The translations under genes and the position numbers were made by a program. A stretch of DNA of 13,567 bases, taken from positions 9,729 to 23,295 of the forward strand of contig NZ_CAJTSC010000046.1 of assembly GCF_910578895.1 (NCBI RefSeq), read 5' to 3'. How positions within the stretch are numbered: the stretch's first letter is position 1; each line of letters starts with the position of its first letter. The notes below the pieces were generated by a model. It did no database searches and was not told where the DNA came from. It saw only the letters and a list, made by a program, of their open reading frames with translations. Origin of the DNA: an uncultured Bacteroides sp. (GTDB lineage: Bacteria > Bacteroidota > Bacteroidia > Bacteroidales > Bacteroidaceae). Below, one piece after another: positions 1 through 7,573 of this stretch.

Positions 1-28
1 TTTTGAAAAAAATTTAAACAGGCTCTAA
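1..28 (-). repeat. Left copy of outward-facing inverted repeat
   Basis: Read on the minus strand, these bases match plus-strand bases 13465-13492 at 27 of 28 positions; the core begins AGAGCCTGTTTAAA. The copy starts about 31 bp beyond the stop codon of the SusD-like gene and runs off the left edge, so its full length is unknown. The matching copy at the other end points the opposite way. It is probably part of a dispersed intergenic repeat or the end of an insertion element, but no transposase is visible and the element cannot be named. Confidence 0.75.
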
Positions 29-59
29 ATATAGATACAATCATTCAGAACACAAAAAT

Positions 60-1430
60 TTATTCTATGGCATACCCCTCGTTCTGCCAACCGGTCTTAT
101 CATTGACATTCTCAATCTCCGTCTGAGGTATCGGATACAATTGGCGGTAGGCAGCTATACCCGGGAACACGTCAGCCATCTGTCCGGTACGCACAATATC
201 GAACCAACGGTCGCATTCCAAGGCAAGTTCCAAACGGCGTTCTTTGTAAACAGCCCGGCGAAAAGCATCTTTTGTAGACAGTTCCGCCAACGTCTTTCCC
301 GCAAGATTAGCATTTATGCGGACCGCATTCAAAGCATCCAATGCCGCTTGCGTAGGAGCGGTGGACAATTCGTTTGCAGCTTCGGCGTACATCAGCATCA
401 CTTCGGCGCAACGCATCACAGGAAAATCGGCACTTGTTTCATTGTTTGTTGCCGGAGCATTGAACTTGCCCGGACGTTGACCGCTTCCCGTAGGAGCCAC
501 TAACGCTTTCCGATTATCGGCATCGCTTTCAAATTCCGCCTGTTCCAAAGAGATAATATTGCCGTTGTCGTTGTTTCTATACCGGTTATTCTGATGAGCC
601 GACTCCCCTACACCGCCCTTCAGATACTGAACGGCGAAAATGATATCCTTACTTGTCTTTAAATCATTAGGAAAAGTTTGCGGCATAGGCACCAAAGCCA
701 GGTTTTTCTTGGCATTGATGTCGTCAACCACCGAAGTCAATTCATTGACGACTTCCTGATAATTTTTCATGTACAAATGCACTTTTGCCAACAACGCATG
801 AGCCGCATAGGACGTAGCACGTCCCCGTTCCGCATCGCTCCATACCTTCGGCAAACCTTTAGCCACGTTCAGGTCTTTGATTATCCGGTCATACACCTCA
901 CTGACAGGAGAACGCTTGTTGCTACGTGCTTGAGCCACAGTCTGCGTTTTTGTGATAACAGGGACCGATCCCCACAAACGCACCAGGTTAAAGTAGCATA
1001 ATGCACGAAGAAAAGACGCTTGTCCTGCTATCCGTGTCCGTTGTTCTTCCGTCATTTGCACATTCTCCATATTTTGGAGTACGAGATTGCAACGATAAAC
1101 CGTTTTATATAAAGAGAGCCATGCACCCGACAGATTGACATTAGCCGGAGTTTCGGTGAATACTTCTATCTGGTAAGTAATGCCGCCGCTGGCACCGGAA
1201 TTGTCATTTTTCACATTATCTCCCCGGACTTCCATCAAAGTCATGAACTTAGCCCCATACTGGTCGTTGGACTGCAACTCGTCATAAATGCCAATGATAG
1301 CCCCTTCCAATCCCTTTACATCCGTATAGAATGTTTCTTCCGTAGGGAAATCAATAGGTTTCAAATCTATAAAATCATTACAACCGGAAAGAGCAAGCGC
1401 TGTAAGGATAGATATTATTACTTTTTTCAT
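60..1430 (-). CDS. SusD/RagB-family nutrient-binding outer-membrane lipoprotein
   Basis: This is a surface lipoprotein that would cap the SusC-type transporter encoded just upstream and help capture an oligosaccharide or other ligand. The N-terminus (MKKVIISILTALALSGC) is a lipoprotein signal with lipobox LSGC and lipidated Cys17. Family hallmarks near the C-terminus are visible: ERRLELALECDRWFDIVRTGQ-type sequence with RWFD at about 408-411, and LYPIPQ at about 431-436. An alpha-helical TPR-like stretch (RALCYFNLVRLWGSVP) lies near residues 140-160. At 456 residues it is shorter than many SusD proteins (roughly 500-600), but both ends look intact. It starts 18 bp after the susC stop codon, so the two genes are surely co-transcribed. 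The ligand cannot be predicted. It is the last gene of the unit inside the window; an outward-facing repeat lies immediately downstream. Confidence 0.95.
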   Translation of the reverse strand: MKKVIISILTALALSGCNDFIDLKPIDFPTEETFYTDVKGLEGAIIGIYDELQSNDQYGAKFMTLMEVRGDNVKNDNSGASGGITYQIEVFTETPANVNLSGAWLSLYKTVYRCNLVLQNMENVQMTEEQRTRIAGQASFLRALCYFNLVRLWGSVPVITKTQTVAQARSNKRSPVSEVYDRIIKDLNVAKGLPKVWSDAERGRATSYAAHALLAKVHLYMKNYQEVVNELTSVVDDINAKKNLALVPMPQTFPNDLKTSKDIIFAVQYLKGGVGESAHQNNRYRNNDNGNIISLEQAEFESDADNRKALVAPTGSGQRPGKFNAPATNNETSADFPVMRCAEVMLMYAEAANELSTAPTQAALDALNAVRINANLAGKTLAELSTKDAFRRAVYKERRLELALECDRWFDIVRTGQMADVFPGIAAYRQLYPIPQTEIENVNDKTGWQNEGYAIE

Positions 1431-1448
1431 ACGATAGTCTTTTTAAGA

Positions 1449-4400
1449 TTAAAATGTAAGATTAACACCGATAGAGGTGGTTCTTGCCAACGGATATACC
1501 CCATAATCCTCGCCATTGGTAGTCACCGCACTGCGGTTGGAGACTTCGGGATTGTATCCCTCGTAATGAGTGAATGTAAACGGATTTTGGAGTGAACAGT
1601 AAATACGGGCAGATTTTAAATATACCTTCTTTATCCAATTTTCAGGCAGTGTATATCCCAAAGAAATATTCTTGATACGTAAATATGAACCGTCCTCTAC
1701 ATGCCAGGTGGAGGTAGTTCCGTTCTGCCCCTTGCTAACGCGGTTGGCACGCACATTCATGCCGCTACCCGGATTATCTTCCGACTTCCAACGATTTAAG
1801 GCTCCCTTATAATTATTCATATTACCCTCATGATTATAAAAATAGCGGCGAGAGAGATTTAAGATTTCATTCCCCTGGACACCCTGGAATGTAATGCCGA
1901 AATCAATTCCCTTCCAAGCCAACGTCGCTCCAAAGCCGTAAGTAAAGTCGGGCATATAATTACCCACAATGGCACGGTCTGTGTCCGAGATATCAAGAAT
2001 ATGGTCACCATTGACATCTTTAAACTTGAAATCGCCGGGTTTCGTATCTGCCAGACCATAGTTTGTAGGAGAGTCCAAATAATGCAAAGCCGCATCCACC
2101 TCTTCCTGATTCCTAAATACTCCTTCCACTACCGGCAAATAATAGCTTCCGATAGGCTCGCCCACGCGGGTGATAAAATAAGCATTGCTTACTGAACCGG
2201 AAGAGATGATATCCGCATTGCCCGGTCCGAGTTCCTTTACCTCATTGATATTCTTCGAGATATTGAAATATACGCTCCAATTAAAATCGCCCATTTTCTG
2301 ATTGGTTGCGATATTAAATTCGACACCTTTGTTGTTGACCTTACCGATATTTTCCAAACGGGTCTGATAGCCGGTTGTCATCGGCACAGGTACATCGAGC
2401 AACAAATCATAGGTGTTACTATTGTATAGGTCCAACCCCAAAGTCAAACGATTGGCAAACAAGGATGCATCAAAACCGATATTGACCTGGGCGGTCTTCT
2501 CCCAATGCAGTTCCGGATTGGGCATACTCTTGGGAGCAGCTCCCTTGACAACATCCGCACTGTTCCCACCCAACACATAACTATAGTAAGCCACTTCTCC
2601 CTGCGCTCCATAATTGGGTATACGGAAATTACCCGTCAGACCGTAACTGGCACGAAGCTTCAAATCATCAATAAAAACCAGCGACTTCATAAAAGGTTCT
2701 TCCGTCAGGCGCCAACCCGCCGATACGGAAGGAAACCACCCCCAACGGTTATCCTTGCCAAAACGGGAGGCACCGTCTGTGCGAAGTGCTCCGGTAAGCA
2801 TGTATTTTCCCTTATAATTATATTGCACCCGGGCAAGACCGGACAGCAATGCCCACTCGGAAGCATGGGTGTTGCCGCGTGTCACAGTACCTGCATTCAG
2901 GGTAGGCACATTATTTGTGATAAATCCGTTGGCAAAAGCATACGTGCTTTCGTCACGTTGATATTGCATAGTCCATCCCGCCAATGCAGAAACAGAGTGT
3001 CCCTTGATATCCTTATTATAGGCTATGGTCTGCTCAAACAACCAGTTATACATTTTTGCCGTCTTTGCCGTAGCTTCAGGTTCGGACTCGGGATTGCCCT
3101 CGGTATTGGCTACCGGGATGGTAGACGGACGGAATGTGTCTTGCGAACGGCTGTAGATATCCACACCGAAATTTGCACGATATTTCAATTCGGGCATAAA
3201 AGCCACCTCTCCATAAACATTGCCGAAGATACGTGAAGCTTTTGTCTCATCCTTCTGCAACAGAGCCAATGCCACCGGGTTCCATGCTTGCGTCTGGCTG
3301 TTTCCTTTTTTAACAGTACCATTCTCGAGGGTCGTCTGGGTATCCGGGCTCCAAGCATTCTGTGCAAAACAGAAAGAGCCGTCGGCATTGTAAACAGGAA
3401 ATATAGGAGCACTGTGCAAAGCCGAAGCGATGATACCGCCACCATCCTTATTATAAGCGCCATCGGAATTGACAGCATTTTCTATCGTTACGGACGGATT
3501 TAAAGAAAGCCCGAACTTAAAGATGCCTTCGGTAACATCCAGGTTGAAGCGTGAACTGTATCGCGTAAAGTCGCTGTTGATAATCACGCCATCTTGTGAC
3601 AGATAATCCACAGAAGCATAATATCTTACCTTCTGACTACCGCCGGACACGGATACAGAATGGTTCTGCATGCCTGCCGTACGGAAAATCTCGTCTTGCC
3701 AATCCGTATCGACCAACCCCGACTCACCCCTCAAATAGGGCAAAATCTCAACCGGCACAATCGTATTGAAGTCATTACCCGTATTTTGCAAACGTATGGC
3801 GTTATTGTCAGTAATGCTAAATGCCAGAGGTTGCTTGTTCTGGGCTATGCGCTTACGGTTTACGGACTCCATTTTATCTACATAGGTATTGTTCCGGGCA
3901 TCGTTCACCAAATCGGCATATTCGTAAGCATTCAACATGTCTATTTTCTTAGAAACAGTCTGCCAGCCGTAGTATCCGTTATAGGAAACGGTGGCATGCC
4001 CTTCCTGTCCCTTTTTGGTAGTAATCAGCACCACGCCGTTAGAGCCGCGCGAACCGTAAATAGCAGCAGAAGAAGCATCTTTCAACACTTCAATAGACTC
4101 TACATCATTCATATTGAAAGTATTCAGTTGCTCTTGTGCAAGGGGTACTCCGTCTACTACATACAACGGAGAAGTGCCTGCGGTAATGGTGCCCGTACCA
4201 CGCACCTTGATTTGCAAAGATGAACCCGGAGCACCTGTAGACTGCGACACCTGTACCCCCGGCATTTTACCGACCATTGCTTCGGCCATGGAAGTTACGG
4301 GTTGTCCTTTCAAATCACTGGCACGTATACTGGCAATAGCCGTTGTCACATCACGTTTCTTTTGCACACCATATCCCACAACAACCACCTCATCCAGCAA

Positions 4401-4958
4401 TTCATTGTCTTCTTTCATCGTTATCTCATCAAGTCCCTTGCCGTTGGCTTTCAGTTCTATCGTCTGATAACCGATGTACGAGAAAACAAGCGACGCATTT
4501 TCCGGCACATCGGTCAGACGATAGTTTCCATCCAAGTCGGTAATCACACCATTGGTAGTGCCCTTCACCAACACGCTGACGCCAATGACAGGCATCCCCG
4601 TTTCATCCACAACAATACCGGAAATATTTTTCATCTTCCCTCCTTGCCCGGTGGTTTCCGAGGTATTTTTGGCTTTCAGGTAAACTTTCTTACCGCTTAT
4701 CTCGTAAACGACATTCTTACCGGACAGCAGTTTGTCCAGCACAACGGAGAGTTCTTCCTTATCCGCCCGGACAGTGACAAGTTCATCGGGATTTACCGTA
4801 GGACGGCTGTATGCCACCGTCAGTCCGGTCTGTTGGGTAATGGCATCAAAGACTTTCGCCAGTTTCACCTGCCGGAAATCCATTGAAACCTTTTGAGCAA
4901 CGGCTTTGAAACAAGCCATGGAGCTTAAAAGCAATACAAGCAGAATCTTGTGTCTCAT
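1449..4958 (-). CDS. SusC/RagA-family TonB-dependent transporter with STN signalling domain
   Basis: This outer-membrane transporter imports a large ligand, probably a glycan or glycopeptide, using TonB energy and paired with the SusD-like lipoprotein. Domains in order: signal peptide 1-21 (cleavage after AVA); STN domain about 24-95, typical of receptors that signal to an anti-sigma factor; a carboxypeptidase-regulatory-like beta-sandwich about 111-180; the SusC-type DEVVVVGYG segment near 189-197; a plug domain about 200-320 with LYVVDGVP (265-272) and IEVLKDASSAAIYGSRG; then a long beta-barrel ending in Phe (GVNLTF). The length of 1169 residues fits the STN-containing SusC class. It lies 102 bp downstream of fecR and 18 bp upstream of susD. 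The STN domain together with the adjacent sigma/anti-sigma pair implies trans-envelope autoregulation. Substrate identity is not deducible. Confidence 0.96.
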   Translation of the reverse strand: MRHKILLVLLLSSMACFKAVAQKVSMDFRQVKLAKVFDAITQQTGLTVAYSRPTVNPDELVTVRADKEELSVVLDKLLSGKNVVYEISGKKVYLKAKNTSETTGQGGKMKNISGIVVDETGMPVIGVSVLVKGTTNGVITDLDGNYRLTDVPENASLVFSYIGYQTIELKANGKGLDEITMKEDNELLDEVVVVGYGVQKKRDVTTAIASIRASDLKGQPVTSMAEAMVGKMPGVQVSQSTGAPGSSLQIKVRGTGTITAGTSPLYVVDGVPLAQEQLNTFNMNDVESIEVLKDASSAAIYGSRGSNGVVLITTKKGQEGHATVSYNGYYGWQTVSKKIDMLNAYEYADLVNDARNNTYVDKMESVNRKRIAQNKQPLAFSITDNNAIRLQNTGNDFNTIVPVEILPYLRGESGLVDTDWQDEIFRTAGMQNHSVSVSGGSQKVRYYASVDYLSQDGVIINSDFTRYSSRFNLDVTEGIFKFGLSLNPSVTIENAVNSDGAYNKDGGGIIASALHSAPIFPVYNADGSFCFAQNAWSPDTQTTLENGTVKKGNSQTQAWNPVALALLQKDETKASRIFGNVYGEVAFMPELKYRANFGVDIYSRSQDTFRPSTIPVANTEGNPESEPEATAKTAKMYNWLFEQTIAYNKDIKGHSVSALAGWTMQYQRDESTYAFANGFITNNVPTLNAGTVTRGNTHASEWALLSGLARVQYNYKGKYMLTGALRTDGASRFGKDNRWGWFPSVSAGWRLTEEPFMKSLVFIDDLKLRASYGLTGNFRIPNYGAQGEVAYYSYVLGGNSADVVKGAAPKSMPNPELHWEKTAQVNIGFDASLFANRLTLGLDLYNSNTYDLLLDVPVPMTTGYQTRLENIGKVNNKGVEFNIATNQKMGDFNWSVYFNISKNINEVKELGPGNADIISSGSVSNAYFITRVGEPIGSYYLPVVEGVFRNQEEVDAALHYLDSPTNYGLADTKPGDFKFKDVNGDHILDISDTDRAIVGNYMPDFTYGFGATLAWKGIDFGITFQGVQGNEILNLSRRYFYNHEGNMNNYKGALNRWKSEDNPGSGMNVRANRVSKGQNGTTSTWHVEDGSYLRIKNISLGYTLPENWIKKVYLKSARIYCSLQNPFTFTHYEGYNPEVSNRSAVTTNGEDYGVYPLARTTSIGVNLTF

Positions 4959-4978
4959 AACTTTTAGTTTTTGATTAA

Positions 4979-5006
4979 CAATAGTATAAAAATCTCTTTA
5001 TACCAA
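4979..5006 (-). promoter_or_regulatory. Candidate susC promoter containing a perfect 7-6-7 dyad
   Basis: The 102-bp gap between fecR and susC holds a perfect inverted repeat, GTATAAA (4984-4990) and TTTATAC (4997-5003), separated by 6 bp. On the minus strand a TACTATTG element (4979-4986, one mismatch to the Bacteroidetes -7 consensus TAnnTTTG) lies about 17 bp after a TTG (5004-5006), so the dyad fills the spacer between the two elements. The implied transcript start is only 10-20 nt before the susC ATG. This could be the promoter controlled by the ECF sigma factor, an operator, or an mRNA hairpin. The dyad is directly visible; the promoter role is inferred. Confidence 0.4.
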
Positions 5007-5060
5007 GTAGACACGCAAGACTCCGAAACGGGTGAGAAAAAATCCGTTTTTTTTGAAAAA

Positions 5061-6068
5061 TTATTTCGTGGTGACGATTATCTCCTTTTCTGCCTCGTCA
5101 TAATTGAAACGCAAGGGAGCGATTTTTTCCAAATCGCGCAATACTTTCTCGAGCAGGGTATTTTCGGAAGTCAGCGTGAAATAAACATTCCAGGCTTCCC
5201 GGTCGTTCACCTTAAAATCAACATTATACCAGCGGTGCAACACCCTGATTACTTCCGCCAAGGGTGCATCCCTGAAAGCGATTACATTGGTTTTCCACAA
5301 AGAAGAAAAGCGGTTGTCACTATTCCGCGAAATGGTACAGCGGTCATTATCGCGGTTGTAGACCAGACGTTCACCGGGCTGCACGGGATATTCCTTGTTC
5401 GAAGGAAGCGTAAGACTGATGCGCCCTTCGTCCAGGCATACGGCAATGTCTTTACTGTCCGGATAGGCATTGACATCGAACGAGGTTCCCAACACACGGA
5501 TAGCCGGTCCGTTCAGATTGACGATGAAAGGGCGCTTCGGATTTTCGGATACCACGAAATATGCCTCACCCTCCAGATAGACCTCACGACTGGAGAGGGC
5601 AAATTTCTTAGGATACTTCAAACGGGAATCGGAATTGATATACACGCGCGTGCCGTCCTGAAACATCATTTGCAGGCGCTCACCCTTTGCCACATAGATT
5701 TCCTCATAACCGGAAACGCCAAACAAATCCACCCGCTTGTCCAGCTGCACAAACAAGCCTGCCAATATGATAAAAGGAACCAATACCGCAGCCACACGGA
5801 ACGTTATCCGATGGATACGCTTCCGGCGAATGTTCCGACGAATACGGGCAAACAGTTCGTCTGAGTTTATCTCGTGGTCCACATAGAATTCCTCATAACC
5901 CGGTTTCACCTGTTCCACTTCACAGTCCATGTTCCGCGACAAATAGGCCGCCCCCTCGTCCGTAGCGAACCATCGCGCCACTAAGCCGGCGGTCTCCGGA
6001 GTAGATGTCCCGGCAAGCACTTCGCGTATCTGTTCTTCGGTGGGTCTGTTCATCATCTTGTCATCCAT
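5061..6068 (-). CDS. FecR-family anti-sigma factor (FecR and DUF4974 domains)
   Basis: This inner-membrane regulator would hold the upstream ECF sigma factor inactive and respond to the STN domain of the SusC-type receptor. Numbered from the ATG at 6068 (335 residues), a cytoplasmic N-terminal region of about 88 residues contains an anti-sigma-like segment (EQIREVLAGTSTPETAGLVARWF). A single membrane helix spans about 89-109 (FRVAAVLVPFIILAGLFVQL), preceded by a strongly basic stretch (RIRRNIRRKRIHR). A periplasmic FecR domain follows at about 122-215 (GERLQMMFQDGTRVYINSDSRL, VYLEGEAYFVV, VLGTSFDVNAYP). A C-terminal DUF4974 domain covers about 263-333. The reading frame extends to a GTG at 6083, overlapping the sigma gene, but the ATG at 6068 sits one base after the sigma stop codon and is preferred. 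The tight junction suggests translational coupling. Confidence 0.93.
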   Translation of the reverse strand: MDDKMMNRPTEEQIREVLAGTSTPETAGLVARWFATDEGAAYLSRNMDCEVEQVKPGYEEFYVDHEINSDELFARIRRNIRRKRIHRITFRVAAVLVPFIILAGLFVQLDKRVDLFGVSGYEEIYVAKGERLQMMFQDGTRVYINSDSRLKYPKKFALSSREVYLEGEAYFVVSENPKRPFIVNLNGPAIRVLGTSFDVNAYPDSKDIAVCLDEGRISLTLPSNKEYPVQPGERLVYNRDNDRCTISRNSDNRFSSLWKTNVIAFRDAPLAEVIRVLHRWYNVDFKVNDREAWNVYFTLTSENTLLEKVLRDLEKIAPLRFNYDEAEKEIIVTTK

Positions 6069-6069
6069 A

Positions 6070-6684
6070 CTATAAAAAGACACTTAAATATTTCAGCAGA
6101 GTGAGGTATGTAACAAATATTAGCAATTTATGCAACTGGGCGCGCAACAGTTTCAACGCTTCCGAATAATGGGTCTTGACGGTATTGACCGACAAGCACA
6201 TACGCTCCGCTATTTCCCGGTTGGTGAGTTCATCGCGTACTTTCATCATACAAATTTCACGTTTCTGCAACGGCAGTTTGTCCAAAGCACTATAGAACAA
6301 GGACATAAGTTCCCGCTTCTCCAAGTTTTCCACCAGCGTATCTTCGTATTCGGGAGCACCTTGTGCCATCTCATAGTTCTTGGCAACGGCGTTATTCTCA
6401 TTACGGATTACATTCAGAATATGGTTTTTCGTCATCGTCACCAAATAGTTCTTCAGGCTGATGCCCACGTGAAGTTCCGAACGGAACTCCCAAAACCGGG
6501 TGAAGATGTGCTGCACCGCATCTTCCGCCATATCCTTGTTCATCAGATAGCGATAGGCAAGCACATAAAGCAACTTGTGATACTTATGATAGACCACGGT
6601 AAACGCCACCGTGTCTCCCCGCTCTACCCGCGCGAAGAGTGCCTCATCATCCATATCCGGTGCTGGTGGAATAAATAAAGACAT
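6070..6684 (-). CDS. ECF-type RNA polymerase sigma factor (sigma-70 family)
   Basis: This cytoplasmic sigma factor is predicted to activate the downstream susC-susD genes when its FecR partner is relieved. Region 2 spans about 25-95 (FTVVYHKYHKLLYVLAYRYLMNKDMAEDAVQHIFTRFW pattern, with the DMAEDAVQ core-binding helix). Region 4 spans about 125-182, with a helix-turn-helix at about 154-180 (TNREIAERMCLSVNTVKTH). The length of 204 residues is usual for the Bacteroides group. The last 20 residues (HKLLIFVTYLTLLKYLSVFL, 185-204) are strongly hydrophobic. The ATG at 6684 was chosen because a good Bacteroidetes -7 element lies 33-40 bp upstream; Met11 is an alternative. It is first in the transcription unit and its stop codon nearly touches the anti-sigma start. 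Confidence 0.94.
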   Translation of the reverse strand: MSLFIPPAPDMDDEALFARVERGDTVAFTVVYHKYHKLLYVLAYRYLMNKDMAEDAVQHIFTRFWEFRSELHVGISLKNYLVTMTKNHILNVIRNENNAVAKNYEMAQGAPEYEDTLVENLEKRELMSLFYSALDKLPLQKREICMMKVRDELTNREIAERMCLSVNTVKTHYSEALKLLRAQLHKLLIFVTYLTLLKYLSVFL

Positions 6685-6716
6685 CCTACAATTGCTTTTA
6701 GGTTACAATAACGGAC

Positions 6717-6724
6717 CAAATATA
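6717..6724 (-). promoter_or_regulatory. Candidate housekeeping promoter (-7 element) of the sigma factor gene
   Basis: The minus strand reads TATATTTG, an exact match to the Bacteroidetes -7 consensus TAnnTTTG. It lies about 33 bp upstream of the sigma factor ATG, giving a short leader of around 25 nt. A TTTG lies about 23 bp further upstream, slightly beyond the usual 19-21 bp spacing, so the -33 match is imperfect. The element overlaps the 8-bp palindrome ATAGCTAT (6722-6729). A housekeeping promoter here would give basal expression of the sigma/anti-sigma pair. Confidence 0.5.
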
Positions 6725-6839
6725 GCTATTATAGATTGAACACCATACAAAACGATACAAAAATAGCAAGAACTTTTTATCCGTATCCTTCCTTTCCTGC
6801 GAAAAAGACCTTATCAGGACGAAGCGGATAAACAAAAAG

Positions 6840-7502
6840 TCAGAAAGAGTAAGTACACGCCACCCCTATTATATCCTTACGCGCCTTGCTTTCCCACTGG
6901 CGGCAATAAAAGATATCCGCTTCCCAATCGGGAGACATGGGAATAACCACCCCGCCACGATAGCGCATACGCTGTACATCAAAACGTTCCCCACGGTTCA
7001 GCCCGTTATACATCTCAACAGAAGCATAAGGTTCTATTTTACATCCCGGAATACCATACGACAACTTGATGCGCGAACGCCAATGCAGTTCACCGTCACC
7101 ATCGCCGAACGTATGCTGAAAGCGTTCGCGGAGTGAAACCTTCAGTCCCCACACACGTGTGGAAAGTGTTCCGTCCGCATAATAACGGTGACGGAATTTC
7201 CAACCGGCTTCTCCACGGTAACGGTAATGGGCTTCGTAGCCCGTCCCCACTTTCAGGAAAGGAAGCACCGAATATGCCCCGCCTACATCCACTCCCCAGC
7301 GGTCTGTCTTATCAAGATTATCTTTTGTACGCCACTCCAGATTGCCGGACAGGGTAAATGCCTGCTTAACCTTGTATTTAAAGCCGGCACTTGTCCATGT
7401 GATAAAATCCCTATCCTGTGCGTGTAACAGAGCGGACGCCGTAAGAAACATCGCTACTACCAAACTACAGATTCTCCGCATGCAAGCAGTATTCTTTATC
7501 AT
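6840..7502 (-). CDS. DUF2490-family predicted outer-membrane beta-barrel protein
   Basis: The function is unknown. The 220-residue product begins with a signal peptide (basic start with MRRIC, hydrophobic VVAMFLTASALL, probable cleavage after HAQ near residue 29). The rest alternates aromatic and polar residues in the manner of outer-membrane beta-strands (FKYKVKQAFTLSGNLEWRT, WGLKVSLRERFQHTF, RIKLSYGIPGCKIEPYASVEMY) and ends in a terminal Phe (TYSF), as barrel proteins often do. WESKARKDIIGVACTYSF at the C-terminus resembles DUF2490 proteins of Bacteroidota. The start is the ATG at 7502; Met8 (7481) would still leave a signal peptide. It lies 71 bp downstream of the DJ-1-like gene on the same strand, so co-transcription is possible. 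A 155-bp gap separates it from the sigma factor gene. Confidence 0.75.
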   Translation of the reverse strand: MIKNTACMRRICSLVVAMFLTASALLHAQDRDFITWTSAGFKYKVKQAFTLSGNLEWRTKDNLDKTDRWGVDVGGAYSVLPFLKVGTGYEAHYRYRGEAGWKFRHRYYADGTLSTRVWGLKVSLRERFQHTFGDGDGELHWRSRIKLSYGIPGCKIEPYASVEMYNGLNRGERFDVQRMRYRGGVVIPMSPDWEADIFYCRQWESKARKDIIGVACTYSF

Positions 7503-7573
7503 AATTATTGCCCAAAAAACAGATTATTCCTCTAAGATTTCAATATCAACACCGGACTGAATAGCGGGCGTTT

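Noticed and set aside
2505..3236. Plus-strand open frame of 243 codons opposite susC
   Set aside because: It lies wholly within the well-supported SusC coding region, has no recognisable domain, and its composition reads as the antisense of barrel codons.
4302..4886. Plus-strand open frame of 194 codons opposite the 5' part of susC
   Set aside because: It is antisense to the STN, beta-sandwich and early plug domains of SusC, with no domain or promoter of its own.
5036..5063. A-tract and T-tract around TCCG just after fecR as a terminator
   Set aside because: The potential stem is only A-T pairs with a 4-nt centre; there is no G-C-rich stem, so intrinsic termination is not supported.
4971..5864. 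Plus-strand open frame of 297 codons opposite fecR and the fecR-susC gap
   Set aside because: It is long, but most of it mirrors the conserved FecR frame, and no family signature is visible in its translation.
6776..6832. Inverted repeat TTTATCCG / CGGATAAA in the gap between the DUF2490 and sigma genes
   Set aside because: The arms are 8 bp, but the loop is about 41 nt and no T tract follows on either strand, so it is not a credible terminator. It may be chance or a weak structure.
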